64,000 nucleotides of DNA from assembly GCA_904379015.1 (NCBI GenBank), contig CAJFHG010000011.1, positions 16,427 to 80,426 on the forward strand, read 5' to 3'. Both the position numbers and the translations under genes were made by a program. A model generated the notes under the pieces. It was not told the origin of the DNA and did not search any database. It saw nothing but the letters and a program-made list of their open reading frames with translations. Below are positions 63,703 to 64,000 of the stretch, piece after piece; within the stretch, counting starts at the first letter, position 1, and each line of letters starts with the position of its first letter. The stretch is from Candidatus Paralachnospira caecorum. Its GTDB lineage: Bacteria; Bacillota; Clostridia; Lachnospirales; Lachnospiraceae.

Positions 63703-63740
63703 AGAGAGCGCTGTGATTCTAAAGATCACGGCGCTTTCTT
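63703..63740 (+). terminator. Terminator after the GGGtGRT gene
   Basis: A stem AGCGCTGTGAT / ATCACGGCGCT with one G-U is followed by TTCTTTATTT. Confidence 0.8.
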
Positions 63741-63838
63741 TATTTCATGGGAAACTGTGTTTTCTATGAAACAAAAATGCTCCGCAGGATTCTTTTTTAT
63801 GTTGAAATGCGGTTAATCCTGGACGAAAGCAGTTTCGG

Positions 63839-63867
63839 TTGAAAATATTTTTTGTGTAAATTATAAT
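63839..63867 (+). promoter_or_regulatory. Promoter of the last gene
   Basis: TTGAAA (63839-63844), 17-base spacer, TATAAT (63862-63867). Confidence 0.65.
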
Positions 63868-63904
63868 TGAGTTACATAAGATATGCGTTGGAGGTGATAG
63901 GCGC

Positions 63905-64000
63905 GTGGCAATCAGTAATGAAGCTGTTTTGAGCAGTGAAAAAAATTTTACTGTCTTTCGATTTGACGGACATGTAATCCGTTTCAGAGCGCCGTATTCT
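63905..64000 (+). CDS. Unknown protein, N-terminal 32 residues only (3' end outside window)
   Basis: GTG at 63905 follows GGAGGTGAT with ~6-base spacing and a good promoter. The start reads VAISNEAVLSSEKNFTVFRF, then DGHVIRF and RAPYS at the window edge. Too little is seen to identify the family. Confidence 0.55.
   Translation, partial: MAISNEAVLSSEKNFTVFRFDGHVIRFRAPYS

Overview
The window reads as a core chromosomal segment of a Gram-positive anaerobe of the Clostridia, most likely a Lachnospiraceae member. Supports seen in the sequence: an exact CIRCE operator, strong AGGAGG ribosome sites with sigma-A promoters, HydE/HydF hydrogenase maturases, an Etf-coupled lactate dehydrogenase, a GGGtGRT-family protein, an SLH-anchored glycosidase and several small clostridial proteins. 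Most genes look moderately GC-rich. The first ~2.2 kb, ~25.0-25.8 kb and 34.15-35.2 kb are visibly AT-richer, which suggests accessory DNA.

Layout. 0-2.2 kb: end of an ABC exporter and a lipoprotein. 2.3-11.1 kb: amino-acid biosynthesis (ilvN-ilvC, leuC-leuD with a divergent LysR regulator, thrC) plus mgtE. 11.2-17.7 kb: cell-envelope block with a polysaccharide deacetylase, a two-component system and an ABC transporter whose permease is frameshifted. 17.7-27.8 kb: small uncharacterised genes, htpG under CIRCE, M18 aminopeptidase, DegV, a small membrane protein behind a consensus promoter and structured leader, and an ABC importer lacking a binding protein. 27.9-33.9 kb: a complete vanG-type glycopeptide-resistance cluster (vanR-vanS-vanG-vanXY-vanT). 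34.07 kb: tRNA-Thr(CGU) followed by a decayed ATPase/TOPRIM gene pair. 35.4-39.4 kb: asd, an ArsR regulator, ftsH and a MarR regulator. 39.6-47.7 kb: lgt, a Crp/Fnr regulator, an ABC importer translationally coupled to hydE, hydF, an M29 aminopeptidase and a YbaK-type deacylase. 48-55.7 kb: glycolytic genes gap, pgk, tpiA, gpmI, interrupted by a GH76-SLH surface enzyme. 56-60.6 kb: etfB-etfA-lctD lactate-oxidation operon with a YkvI-family transporter. 60.7-64 kb: fruK, a NifU-like scaffold paired with a GGGtGRT protein, and a truncated gene at the edge.

The most promising signals are: (1) the Crp/Fnr gene, a perfect GTTGC-N4-GCAAC site placed at about -41.5 from a predicted start, and the ABC importer-hydE-hydF operon it would control; (2) tandem VanR-like boxes and a terminator-like hairpin in front of vanG; (3) the TTGACA-17-TATAAT promoter and folded leader in front of a 60-residue membrane protein; (4) the NifU-like/GGGtGRT pair. 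All functional calls rest on motif recognition by eye; no database search was run.
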